A DNA stretch of 64,000 nt. It comes from Nocardia otitidiscaviarum NBRC 14405. GTDB lineage: Bacteria > Actinomycetota > Actinomycetes > Mycobacteriales > Mycobacteriaceae. This document shows, in pieces, positions 29,899 to 38,289 of this stretch; the stretch's first letter is position 1, and every line of letters begins with the position of its first letter. Location of the stretch: assembly GCF_000308635.1 (NCBI RefSeq), contig NZ_BAGD01000053.1, forward strand, positions 51,431 through 115,430. The letters are read 5' to 3'. Below the pieces are notes generated by a model. That model was not told the origin of the DNA and did not search any database. It saw only the letters and a program-made list of their open reading frames with translations. The translations under genes and the position numbers were made by a program.

Positions 29899-30231
29899 TC
29901 AGTCGCCGGGTGTGCCGATCCGTAGTCGATTGCCGTCGGGATCCCTCAGTTCGATCTCCCGCGCCCACGGCGCGTCCTCGACCGCCATCCCGAATTCCGC
30001 GGCCACGGCGTCCACATCGCGCACCGAGAGGTAGACGAGCGTATCCGGCCGGGCGTCGCCGGTGTGCTCGGACAGGAACAACCGCATATCGCCCCGCGCC
30101 ACCTCGACGAAGGCCGGGAGGCCGGGTTCGAAACGGTGCTCCCACCGCTGGGTGAATCCGAGCCGCTCGTACCAGCGGACCGCGGTCGCCGCATCGGCGA
30201 CGCGGAGGATGGGGACGACCTGTTCGCGCAT
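29899..30231 (-). CDS. glyoxalase/bleomycin-resistance (VOC) superfamily protein
   Basis: A 110-aa single VOC domain resembling bleomycin-binding proteins: VPILRVADAATAVRWYERLG at the N-terminus, a GDMRLFLSEH strand pair in the middle, and the closing ELRDPDGNRLRIG motif. Domains this size dimerise and either bind a ligand or catalyse on a metal. The usual metal ligands are not complete here, so ligand binding or resistance is more likely than glyoxalase activity. ATG 30231 begins the conserved sequence; upstream in-frame codons are a composition artefact. It is divergent from the EEP membrane protein gene across 120 bp. Confidence 0.75.
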   Translation of the reverse strand: MREQVVPILRVADAATAVRWYERLGFTQRWEHRFEPGLPAFVEVARGDMRLFLSEHTGDARPDTLVYLSVRDVDAVAAEFGMAVEDAPWAREIELRDPDGNRLRIGTPGD

Positions 30232-30351
30232 GTGCCGATGGTCGCAGACCCCACCGACGGATTCGCGCCGCCGTGCCCCGATCCCGACGCTGCCGCCCGG
30301 ACGCGGACAGGTGCCGTTCCCGTAGGGTGGTCGCCGAAGGGGAGGTGTCAC

Positions 30352-31377
30352 ATGGTGCGGAAACAAGAGTTCACCGGGTATTCGGGCAGTGCGGGGACCG
30401 CGGTGGCGGATACGGTCGTGGTGCCGCGGCCGTCACCGGTGCGGCGCTGGGGGAGTCGGGTGCTGCTGGTGCTGGGCTGGCTGGCTCTCCTGGTCGGGGT
30501 CGCCGGGGTCGCGCTGCACTACGCACCGTGGTCGCAGCGGGAGATCGTGCTCGCCGCCTCCTTCGCGCCCTACCTCATGCTCGGCGCGCTGGTGGGCGCG
30601 GTGTTGCTGCTGCTGGCCCGCGGCTGGCGCAGCGCACTGGTGGCCGGTGCGGTGGTGGCGGCCGCGCTGTTCAGCCAGCTCACCCTGTTCGTGCCGGACG
30701 GCAAGGCGAGTTTCGCCGTCGAGATTCCGGTCATGCAGTCCAACCTGTACTTCGGCGAGGCGGACGCCGACGCGGTGGTGCGGTCGGTGCGCGACAACGA
30801 CATCGAACTGCTGACCCTCGAGGAACTCACCCCGGAGATGCTGCTGCGCCTGGAGGCGGCGGGTCTGGACGCCGAACTGCCGTACCGGTACCTCGCCCCG
30901 CTGGGCGGCGGCGCGGGCGGCGGCATCTTCAGCCGCCACCCGCTCCAGGACGGCGTCACCCTGGCGGGTTTCGAACTGGCCAACCTGCGCGCCACCATGC
31001 TGCATCCGCAGCGCGGTCCCGTGACGGTCTTCCAGTTCCATCCCGTGCCGCCGCCGCTGAACTTCGCGGCCTGGGTCGACGAGATGGACCGCATTCGAGA
31101 ACTGCTCGCCGCCACATCCGGTCCCGCCATCGTCGGCGCGGATTTCAACGCCACCTTCGACCACTACGCGTATCGGCAGTTGCTGACCGGCCGCTTCGCC
31201 GACGCCGCCGAATTGGCGGGTGCGGGCAGGCTCACCAGTTGGCCGGAGGAGCCGTCCTGGGGCCCGGTCATCGGCATCGACCGGGTGCTGGTCGCCGAGG
31301 GCCAGGCCGAGGATGTGCGCACGCTGGCCGTGCCCGGTTCCGACCACCGCGCCGTGATCGCCCGACTACGGTTGTGA
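30352..31377 (+). CDS. membrane-anchored endonuclease/exonuclease/phosphatase-family protein
   Basis: A 341-aa protein with three N-terminal hydrophobic helices (about residues 33-55, 65-85 and 92-110), then an EEP-fold domain. EEP motifs are the catalytic Glu in LLTLEELTPEM, His in VFQFHPVPPP, GADFNATFDH, the segment GIDRVL, and the terminal GSDHRAVIARL. Such proteins are often exported phosphodiesterases with a domain outside the membrane; the substrate is unknown. ATG 30352 has GGGGAGG at 30339-30345. An apparent longer frame runs over the divergent gene and was rejected. The stop is 15 bases from that of the convergent lipase gene. Confidence 0.8.
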   Translation: MVRKQEFTGYSGSAGTAVADTVVVPRPSPVRRWGSRVLLVLGWLALLVGVAGVALHYAPWSQREIVLAASFAPYLMLGALVGAVLLLLARGWRSALVAGAVVAAALFSQLTLFVPDGKASFAVEIPVMQSNLYFGEADADAVVRSVRDNDIELLTLEELTPEMLLRLEAAGLDAELPYRYLAPLGGGAGGGIFSRHPLQDGVTLAGFELANLRATMLHPQRGPVTVFQFHPVPPPLNFAAWVDEMDRIRELLAATSGPAIVGADFNATFDHYAYRQLLTGRFADAAELAGAGRLTSWPEEPSWGPVIGIDRVLVAEGQAEDVRTLAVPGSDHRAVIARLRL

Positions 31378-31392
31378 ACTCCGCGCGCCCGG

Positions 31393-32223
31393 CTACAGGC
31401 GCGCCTCCAACCACTCGAGCAGATCGCCGAGCACCTTGTCCTGCTCCGGCTCGTTGAACACCTCGTGGTAGAGGCCCTCGTACCGGATGACGGTGAGATC
31501 CTCTGAGCCGACGCCTTTTTCGAGCACATCGGCGCTCGTGGGCGCGACCAGGCCGTCGGCGGTGCCCTGGAGCACCAGCAGCGGCGCGGTGAGCACCGAC
31601 AGGCGTTCCTTCACCCGGACGGTGGCCTCCAGCATTTCCGCTCCGGTGCGCGCCACGACCGGCCCGGTGTACACCAGCGGATCGGTGTCGTACGCGTGCA
31701 CCACCGCGGGATCACGGCTGATGAGCGTCGAATCCAGTTTCAGTACCCCGAGATTCGGGGCGAATCGGGAGACCAGCGGACCCAGCATGCGCTGGATCGG
31801 GTTCCCGGCCTCGATCTCGATGGCCGCCGCCGACAGCACGATGCCGGTCACGTCCAGGGGTGCGCGGGTGGCCAGGTAGGAGGTGATGAGCCCGCCCATG
31901 CTGTGGCCGATCACGAAGCGCGACAGCTCCGGATGCCGCTCGGTGGCGAGCCCGAGCATGGTCTCCACATTGTCGGCCGTATTCTCCATCGATTCGATAT
32001 TGGCCTTGCCGCCCGCGGACTGCCCGTGCCCGATGTGGTCCAGGGCGTAGGCCGCGATACCGGCGTCGGCGAGACGCTGACCGACGTGTTCGTAGCGTCC
32101 CGAATGCTCGGCGATGCCGTGCACGATCACCGCGACCGCACGCGGTTCGGTATCGGGCAGCCACGCTCGCCAGAAGATCCGGCCGCCCTTGCCGTCGAAT
32201 TCGCCGGTCTCGGTTGTGGTCAT
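31393..32223 (-). CDS. monoacylglycerol lipase
   Basis: A 276-aa alpha/beta hydrolase of the monoglyceride lipase family (compare M. tuberculosis Rv0183). It has the oxyanion motif IVHGIAEHSGRY, the YALDHIGHGQS turn, the elbow IGHSMGGLI with Ser, the acid in LQGTADGLVAP and His in EGLYHEVFNEPE. These are the diagnostic motifs of enzymes that hydrolyse monoacylglycerols. There is no signal peptide. The start is ATG 32223 after a GAGGAGGAG ribosome binding site; a longer frame with MGEWPGTQ lacks one. It is downstream of, and possibly co-transcribed with, the M20 and CocE genes (81-bp gap). Confidence 0.87.
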   Translation of the reverse strand: MTTTETGEFDGKGGRIFWRAWLPDTEPRAVAVIVHGIAEHSGRYEHVGQRLADAGIAAYALDHIGHGQSAGGKANIESMENTADNVETMLGLATERHPELSRFVIGHSMGGLITSYLATRAPLDVTGIVLSAAAIEIEAGNPIQRMLGPLVSRFAPNLGVLKLDSTLISRDPAVVHAYDTDPLVYTGPVVARTGAEMLEATVRVKERLSVLTAPLLVLQGTADGLVAPTSADVLEKGVGSEDLTVIRYEGLYHEVFNEPEQDKVLGDLLEWLEARL

Positions 32224-32304
32224 CGCTCCTCCTCGGTCGCATAACGCGACAATCCGGGCTTGGGTGCCGGGCCATTCTCCCACTGCGCCGCGACCGGCGG
32301 CGGA

Positions 32305-33684
32305 TCAGCGGGCCAGGTGTTCGACGAGTCGGCGGTTGAATTCGAGCAGGCGGCCGTAGTTCTCGCGCGAGAGCCGCTCGTCGGTGCCGTGAATCCGCTC
32401 CAGATCCGCGGCGGTGAGCACGATCGGCGCGAAATTGCAGCGGGTCTCGGCGAGATCGTCGTAATGGCGGGAGTCGGTCGCGCCGGGCACCAGCCCGGAG
32501 GTCACCGCGATCCCGGGCACCACCGCGCGCGCCAGCTCCGCGATGGTCTCGAACCACGGGCCGGGGGAGCGGGCCGGGGACGGTTCGGAGGACATGCCGA
32601 CCAGCTCGACCGCCACCTCGCGATCCTTGATCACCCGACGGCAGTGCGCGAGTACCGCATCCACCGAATCACCCGGCAGGATACGGAAATTCACCAGCGC
32701 CTCGGCGCGCTGCGGCAGCACATTGGCCTTCACGCCGCCGTGGATGACGGTGGGCGCGGTGGTGGTGCGCACCATGGCCTCGGTCTGCGGGCGCAGCGCC
32801 AGCACCCGCAGGATGGCGGGACCGGCCACCCGGCTCAGGCCGAGTGCGGTGCGCCGCGGTTCGGACATGAACATCCGGATACGGGCCAGCATATCGGCCG
32901 TCACCGGCGTCATGCGCAGCGGAAACGGATGCTCCTGCACCCGCGCCACCGCACGCGCCAACCGGCCCACCGCGGTGCGCCGTCCCGGCATGGACGAGTG
33001 CCCGCCCACCGCCCACACCGACAGCCGCACCGTCGCATAGCCCTTCTCGCCCACCATGATGGTGGCCACCGGCCGGTCCACCCCGTCGGCGACACCGTGG
33101 GTGATCACTCCGCCCTCGTCGAGCAGCAGGTCCGCCCGCACCCCGAGTTCCCGCAGCCGTCGCGCCATCCGCACGGCCCCGCCGTCGCCGAACACCTCCT
33201 CGTCGTGCCCGAGCGCCAGATACACCGTCCGGCGCGGCCGCACCCCCGCGGCCAATGCCGCCTCCACCGCCTCCAGCAGCGCCACGGCCCGGCTCTTGTC
33301 GTCGATGGCCCCACGGCCCCAGATGAATTCGTCGTCCACGACGCCCGCGAAGGGCGGATGCGTCCACCCCGCCTCGTCGTCGACGGGCACCACGTCCAGA
33401 TGCGCCAGCAGAATGGCCGCCGCGGGCGGGCGATCGGCGGAGTCCGCCGTGTCCTCCTCGGTCCCCGCCCACGTGTACAACCGGCTGTGGCCGAAGGTCT
33501 CCAACTCCAGCCGCTCGTGCACCAGCGGGAAGCTGCGCTCCAGATGCGCCGCGAGCCGGACGAATTGGCTGTCGTCGGTCTCGGCGGGGTCCTCGCGGGA
33601 GATGGTGACGCAGCGCAGGGCCTCGGCCAGGCGTTCGGCGGTGGCCGCGTCGACGGCCGGGCCGGTGGCGGCGGTCGCGGTCAT
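32305..33684 (-). CDS. M20-family metallopeptidase (CPS1/carboxypeptidase-like)
   Basis: A 459-aa zinc peptidase of family M20. Ligands and catalytic residues appear in order: His-Asp in LLAHLDVVPVD, the bridging Asp in GRGAIDDKS, the general base pair in ALGHDEEVFGD, the dimerisation-domain GGHSSMPG, Asp in GATDSRHYDD, and the last His in ERIHGTDERLS. The length and these motifs match carboxypeptidase S/aminoacylase-like enzymes that release amino acids from small peptides or N-acyl amino acids. ATG 33684 overlaps the stop of the CocE-like gene (ATGA), so the exported hydrolase and this cytoplasmic peptidase are translated as a coupled pair. Confidence 0.87.
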   Translation of the reverse strand: MTATAATGPAVDAATAERLAEALRCVTISREDPAETDDSQFVRLAAHLERSFPLVHERLELETFGHSRLYTWAGTEEDTADSADRPPAAAILLAHLDVVPVDDEAGWTHPPFAGVVDDEFIWGRGAIDDKSRAVALLEAVEAALAAGVRPRRTVYLALGHDEEVFGDGGAVRMARRLRELGVRADLLLDEGGVITHGVADGVDRPVATIMVGEKGYATVRLSVWAVGGHSSMPGRRTAVGRLARAVARVQEHPFPLRMTPVTADMLARIRMFMSEPRRTALGLSRVAGPAILRVLALRPQTEAMVRTTTAPTVIHGGVKANVLPQRAEALVNFRILPGDSVDAVLAHCRRVIKDREVAVELVGMSSEPSPARSPGPWFETIAELARAVVPGIAVTSGLVPGATDSRHYDDLAETRCNFAPIVLTAADLERIHGTDERLSRENYGRLLEFNRRLVEHLAR

Positions 33685-35348
33685 CGGGTGGCTCGGGGCG
33701 GGAAGTCGACGGTCACCGTTGCATTGTTCACCAGTTCGGGCGGGAGGGGGATGGTCTTCTCGGCGCGCCACTTGGGAATGCCCTCGGTCAGCCCGCCGGG
33801 GATATCCGGGGTGCGCACCGTCTCCAGCAGCGGCAGCCGCACCTCCCCGTCGGTCAGCGTGACGCGGGCGAAGGTCGGCGGATGCGCCCACACGTCGTCG
33901 ATCACATCGGTGATGCGAATGCCGATGCGGTGCCCGGCCGGGATCGGCCAATCCTGGGCCAGCAGGCGCACATTCGCGGTGGCGCCGACCGGGGCGATGC
34001 CGCGGGTGATGACGGTCGCCCGACCGTCGGGCGCGACGTCGTAGAGCTCCACGGTCACGGTGGCCGCGGCGGGGCCGTCCAGGTGCAGGGTGGCCGTGGC
34101 GACACCGGAGAAGTGCTGGTCGTGCGCGAGCGGCTGGCTGAAGCTCCACACCTCGCGGTCGGCGCCGGGCACCAGGCCGCGGTCGGTGTAGGCGCCCGGT
34201 CGCACGGCCACGCGCACCGGGCGGCTGTCGGCGGGCGGCCAGGTCTGCTCGCCGCGCCACCGTCCGTCGAATTGGCCGACGGTCACGCGCGGTCCGGGGA
34301 CCGTCACGTCCCGCTGCGCCACATGCCGGTCGAAGAAGGCCAGCAGCTCGTCGCCGAAGAACGGCGTCCCGCATTTCTCGAAGCAGTTGCGATGCCCCCA
34401 CTGTCCGAACCACGCCTTGTGCTCGCCCGGACCGAGTGCGTCCCACAGCTCGAACACCCGGTGCGCGCGGGTGTTGTAGTCGACGAATCCCTGCCCCAGG
34501 AACAACGGAATGGTGTTGCCGCGCACCTGTTCCACCAGGTCGCGCTCGCGCCAGAACGCGGTGCCGGGATCGTGATCGCCGGTCTCGCTCAGATACCGCT
34601 GGAAGCAGCCCGGGTCGATGTTCGACGCATTCGCGCGGTATTCCGCCGAATCCGCCCAGTGGCCCGGTGTGGATGCGATGAGCACATGCTCCAAGCCCGC
34701 CAGATCGCCCGGCCGCACCCCGGATTCGGTCACCGGCTTGCCGGAGAACTTCCAGGCGATGCCCTGCATGTAGAGGTAGGAGTACGGGTCCACCACCGGT
34801 GCGAAGGCCGCGACGGCCGCCAATCCGGCGGGCTGGGCGGCGAGGCCCATGATGCCGGTCCACGCCTCGTAGGAGATGCCGGTCAGGCCCACCCGCCCGG
34901 TGGACCACGGCTGCCCGGCCGCCCACTCCACCGCCGTCTTCACATCGGAGCGTTCGTTCGGTCCGCCGAAGTCCGGGCAGCCGTTGGAGCCGCCGAAGCC
35001 GCGCAGGTCCACGATGACATAGGTGTATCCGGCGGCGAGGAACATCTCCACGCTGAGGTCCTTGGTGGAGACCCCGCCGCCGAGCCGCGGCTGGCTCAGA
35101 TACGCCAGATGTGCCCGATACGGACTCACCGTCATGATCACCGGCGTCCGCACGTCGTCGGCCACGCCGACCGGCCGCAGGATGTCCGCGTGCAGCCGGG
35201 TGCCGTCGGACGCGGTGATGAACTCCTGCCGATGCTGATACGGCGGTTCCGCCGCCGCCCGCATGGGCAGCACCACCCCGAACACCATTCCGAGCGTGGC
35301 CGCAACCACGGCCGCCACCCGCCACCTCACGAATCCCGATCGCACCAT
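33681..35348 (-). CDS. secreted CocE/NonD-family (X-Pro peptidase-like) hydrolase
   Basis: A 555-aa exported serine hydrolase. The N-terminus is a signal peptide (MVRSGFVRWRVAAVVAATLG, cleavage near MRAAAEPP). The catalytic alpha/beta domain has YVIVDLRGFGGSNG, the elbow VGLTGISYEAWTG with Ser, and His in QWGHRNCF. The C-terminal third is the jelly-roll X-Pro dipeptidyl-peptidase-type domain (ATLHLDGPAAATVTVELYD). The family includes cocaine esterase and acyl- or peptide-bond hydrolases. ATG 35348 gives the best signal peptide; a GTG at 35405 has a G-rich upstream sequence and cannot be excluded. It is coupled to the M20 peptidase, suggesting an outside-then-inside use of a peptide or acylated amino acid. 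Confidence 0.8.
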   Translation of the reverse strand: MVRSGFVRWRVAAVVAATLGMVFGVVLPMRAAAEPPYQHRQEFITASDGTRLHADILRPVGVADDVRTPVIMTVSPYRAHLAYLSQPRLGGGVSTKDLSVEMFLAAGYTYVIVDLRGFGGSNGCPDFGGPNERSDVKTAVEWAAGQPWSTGRVGLTGISYEAWTGIMGLAAQPAGLAAVAAFAPVVDPYSYLYMQGIAWKFSGKPVTESGVRPGDLAGLEHVLIASTPGHWADSAEYRANASNIDPGCFQRYLSETGDHDPGTAFWRERDLVEQVRGNTIPLFLGQGFVDYNTRAHRVFELWDALGPGEHKAWFGQWGHRNCFEKCGTPFFGDELLAFFDRHVAQRDVTVPGPRVTVGQFDGRWRGEQTWPPADSRPVRVAVRPGAYTDRGLVPGADREVWSFSQPLAHDQHFSGVATATLHLDGPAAATVTVELYDVAPDGRATVITRGIAPVGATANVRLLAQDWPIPAGHRIGIRITDVIDDVWAHPPTFARVTLTDGEVRLPLLETVRTPDIPGGLTEGIPKWRAEKTIPLPPELVNNATVTVDFPPRATR

Positions 35349-35432
35349 AGGACTATCGAGTCTGCCTGGGCGTCCGTCCAGCCCCAGGAACCGGGGGTGT
35401 AACACGACCCCCGGCGAGCGGGGGCCGGAAGA

Positions 35433-36344
35433 TCAGAGCGGGCGGAAGTCGATCACCTTGCGCAGGCGGGCGCGGTCGCGTTCGAGGCGGCGCGCCTCGT
35501 AGGCGATGGGGAAGTAGCGGACGCGTTCGGGCAGTAGCGGAACGGTGCGGCCCAGAATCCAGCCCAGCCGCCGCAGGGCACGTTCGTCCTTCTCGGTCCA
35601 TTCCAGGTCGAGCTTGCGGCGCACCACCTCCGGGGTGGTGCCGACGGTGAAGAAGTACTGCAACCGCCCCACCGGTGCGACGGCGGCCCGCCACACCGGG
35701 CGCAGGGGTGCGGGCAGCCAGGTGGGCGGCGCGACGGACCGGATGACGCGCAGATAGTCGTGCGCGGTCCGGGTGGGGACGAGGTGGTTCTCGACCATGT
35801 CCTCGAACCAGGGCTCCCACTCCCGGTAGGAGGCCGGGATCTCCTTGGGCGCCACCATGAAGTTGCGCATGAGCTGCACGGTTTCCTGGTAGTACTGTTC
35901 CTTGTCGGTCTCGGTGAGCGGGGTGCGGGAGAAATACCGGTTGCCTTCGGTGAAGGCGAAGATGCCGGTGTGCAGCACCCAGGCCCAGGGGCCGGAGGAC
36001 AGCGCGGTGTAGCGGACGCCCTCCTTCTCGGTGTTCAGTCCGGCGTGCAGTTCACGCAGCCGGTCGGCCTCGGCCAGGGCCTCGTCGCCGCCGTAGACCC
36101 ACATCATCACCGAGGCGATGCTGCGGACGGCGCGGCCCATGGGGTCGGTGCGGAAGGTGGAGTGTTCGTCCACCACCGCGGAGATGGTGGGTTCCATGGT
36201 TTGCAGCAGGAAGGCCGACCCGGCGGTGAACGAGAAGGTGATGAGGCCGACCTCGTCCCACATGCGGGTGCCGGGGCCGAACGGGCGGCGCTGCGGGTGT
36301 GCTCTCGGGGTCGCGGAGTCGACGGGGGCCACGGCGGCGGTCAT
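35433..36344 (-). CDS. DUF2236/MpaB-type oxygenase
   Basis: A 303-aa member of the DUF2236 family, which includes latex-clearing protein and fungal MpaB; characterised members bind haem. Recognisable segments are LITFSFTAGSAFLLQTMEPT near residue 35, RSIASVMMWVYGGDEAL, HAGLNTEKEGVRYTAL, PWAWVLHTGIFAF (with a candidate haem-ligand His), and MVENHLVPTRTAHDYL. Many mycolata genomes carry several uncharacterised members. The start is ATG 36344 with an excellent AAGGAG ribosome binding site. The role is likely oxidation of a lipid or terpenoid; this is inference. Confidence 0.8.
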   Translation of the reverse strand: MTAAVAPVDSATPRAHPQRRPFGPGTRMWDEVGLITFSFTAGSAFLLQTMEPTISAVVDEHSTFRTDPMGRAVRSIASVMMWVYGGDEALAEADRLRELHAGLNTEKEGVRYTALSSGPWAWVLHTGIFAFTEGNRYFSRTPLTETDKEQYYQETVQLMRNFMVAPKEIPASYREWEPWFEDMVENHLVPTRTAHDYLRVIRSVAPPTWLPAPLRPVWRAAVAPVGRLQYFFTVGTTPEVVRRKLDLEWTEKDERALRRLGWILGRTVPLLPERVRYFPIAYEARRLERDRARLRKVIDFRPL

Positions 36345-36607
36345 GGTGATCTCCTTTGATCACGGGCTGCTGGGTGCCACCACCCTGACAGCCTGAGAGA
36401 GTTACTACTGAATCTTCTCATCATCTCGATCGGGTGGCAACCATATCCGGGTGCGATATCCGCGTGCGTGGTCCGCCGGCCATGGGTCCCACCGCTGACA
36501 CATTTGCGCCGCTGCGCGCATTTCGGTGTGGGAGAGGCGGTTCCGTGGTGTGGATTTCCTCGTCAGCGCGGTGACCCAGACGACCTGACGGCGTATGATC
36601 GGCCACG

Positions 36608-37075
36608 ATGGGCATACGGGGGCAGAGCGAGCAGGTTGTGACAACGGAATGGGACGGATTCGTCCAAGCACTGGTCCGCTGTTTGGCCGAATTGCCGTCC
36701 CGTGCAACCCTCATCATCGCCGCGCCCGGAAATCGCTATGTGCAATTCCAGCAGTTCGACATCAAACTGTCCGCCGAACTGACCGGCAATTACTACCTGA
36801 CGGAACCGATTTCGGATGACGCGGCACAGCGGTTGTCCGATCTCGGCTGGAATGCGCCGGTGTTGCAGCGCGAGATCGAAAACTGGCGACGCAGCCTACT
36901 CTGGCCGATCCCGCACAGTGCGCTGGTCGATTTGGCCCGCTCGGTCGCCATCGGTCTGCACGACGCGCTCGGGGTCGGCTCACCGGAGGAATTGCGGGCC
37001 ACCGGCTGGACCGAGGCGTCGGGGGATCTCGATCTGAGCGTGCTCGGTTCGATGGCGCGGCGCGGCGGCGGATAG
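36608..37075 (+). CDS. small TY-Chap-like protein
   Basis: A 155-aa soluble acidic protein resembling actinobacterial TY-Chap domains, chaperone-like modules linked to ESX-associated toxins such as TNT. The pattern WDGFVQALVRCLAELP, then RYVQFQQFDIKLSAELTGNY and LSDLGWNAPV, is what I recall for that family. No toxin gene is adjacent. The start is uncertain: ATG 36608 has no clear ribosome binding site, whereas GTG 36638 (145 aa) begins just before the conserved sequence and has AGCAGG upstream. A hairpin follows the stop. Confidence 0.55.
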   Translation: MGIRGQSEQVVTTEWDGFVQALVRCLAELPSRATLIIAAPGNRYVQFQQFDIKLSAELTGNYYLTEPISDDAAQRLSDLGWNAPVLQREIENWRRSLLWPIPHSALVDLARSVAIGLHDALGVGSPEELRATGWTEASGDLDLSVLGSMARRGGG

Positions 37076-37102
37076 GCCCTCCCGCGCGGCGCACGGGAGG
37101 GC
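37076..37102. terminator. bidirectional terminator
   Basis: A 9-bp stem (GCCCTCCCG at 37076-37084, CGGGAGGGC at 37094-37102) lies directly after the TY-Chap-like stop, between two convergent genes. Confidence 0.6.
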
Positions 37103-37118
37103 AACGGTCACGGATTCG

Positions 37119-38030
37119 TCAGTCGACGAGGTTCTTCCGCAGTTTCACGATGGTCATCGGATCCAGTCCGAGACCGTTGGTCAGGAATTTCCCGAAGTCC
37201 CCGTACTTCTGCTCCATGGTCTGCAACGCGATGTCCAGGTACGCGTCGCGCACCTCCTGCAGGGGGATCAGCAGGTCCGGATTCTCCATCACTCCGGCCT
37301 GTTTCAGTTGCTCCCGCAGGGCGGCGTCGGAGGCGGCGCGGTACTGGTTGGACAGCAGGTAGTCCTTGCGGGCGAGCGATTCCGGTACGCCCACGGCGCG
37401 CAGCGTGACGTAGGTCAGCCAGCCGGTGCGGTCCTTGCCCGCCGTGCAGTGCACGAGCGTCGCCTTGTCGGTCGCGGCGAGATCTTTGACCGTCTGCCCG
37501 AACTTGGCCAGCGAATCCGCGCTGAAGAAGCTGCGGTACACATCACCCATGATCTGCTCGGCCTTGCCGCCGCCGAGTAATTCCTCCTGTTTCACCGGAT
37601 CCCGCGAACTGATCGCCTCGAACATCTTCACGAACAAGCCGGTGTCGTCGATCGGCCGCGCCACCAGCGGCACTCCAGGCGGCAGCCGGTCGGCTCCCAG
37701 CCCCTGCACCTCGGCGGGGGTCCGCAAATCGATCACCTGCTTCAGATTCAGCGTCCCCAATTTCGCCACATCGGCATCGGTCAGCTTTCCGAGCGCATCG
37801 GATCGAATCACCTTCCCCGACTTGGTCTTCGACCCGTCATAGGTCCAATATCCGCCGATGTCCCGAACATTCACCGCCCCCTGCAACTCGATCCGGGTCG
37901 CCGTCGCCAACGCGGGTTCCGCGACGGCCGCGGGAGCCACCAGCGTCGCCCCGAGTCCCAGCACGGCCGCCGCGGCCGTGGTCATACCGATGAGTGAAAG
38001 GCGAAGCCGCCCTGTGAAACTATTTTTCAT
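37119..38030 (-). CDS. secreted tyrosine phosphatase, PtpB-like
   Basis: A 303-aa exported phosphatase of the same broad family as M. tuberculosis PtpB. The N-terminus is a Sec signal (MKNSFTGRLRLSLIGM, hydrophobic core, cleavage near AVAEPA). Then come the family hallmark GAVNVRDIGGY near residue 50, VIRSDALGKLTD, VIDLRTPAEV, and the P-loop HCTAGKDRTG (Cys-x5-Arg) near residue 200. Such enzymes dephosphorylate phosphotyrosine, and PtpB-type members also phosphoinositides. Three in-frame starts exist; ATG 38030 is chosen because the signal peptide begins there, and ATG 38057 is the alternative. Expression in a host or in the envelope is not deducible. Confidence 0.82.
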   Translation of the reverse strand: MKNSFTGRLRLSLIGMTTAAAAVLGLGATLVAPAAVAEPALATATRIELQGAVNVRDIGGYWTYDGSKTKSGKVIRSDALGKLTDADVAKLGTLNLKQVIDLRTPAEVQGLGADRLPPGVPLVARPIDDTGLFVKMFEAISSRDPVKQEELLGGGKAEQIMGDVYRSFFSADSLAKFGQTVKDLAATDKATLVHCTAGKDRTGWLTYVTLRAVGVPESLARKDYLLSNQYRAASDAALREQLKQAGVMENPDLLIPLQEVRDAYLDIALQTMEQKYGDFGKFLTNGLGLDPMTIVKLRKNLVD

Positions 38031-38289
38031 GGCCGCGAACGTAGATCCGGTGCCCATTCCGATATCGACTTCGCCCGGACATTTCCGCCGACTGGGACAC
38101 CTACCCCGCCCACCGGGATCGAGCCTGGACAACGGCGCGAAAAAGAGTCTCTCCGTTGACATTTCAATAGCTACCAGCCGTCATATGCGGACTAGGAATA
38201 GTGATACCAGTGCCCGGGCCTCCGGGCAATATCGACCGCCGCCGTCCGGACGGTGAGTCGCCGCACGACCGAGGAGATGACGACCGACG

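Noticed and set aside
33685..35325. An upstream extension of the M20 peptidase frame, giving a 1006-codon reading frame
   Set aside because: The extension overlaps the CocE-like gene in another frame, is Arg/Gly-rich and has no motif. M20 homologues begin at the ATG overlapping the CocE stop.
38156..38186. A TTGACA hexamer followed by TCATAT, resembling a rightward sigma-A promoter
   Set aside because: The spacing is 19 bases and no rightward gene lies downstream before the MMPL gene, which reads leftward. Not supported as a functional promoter.
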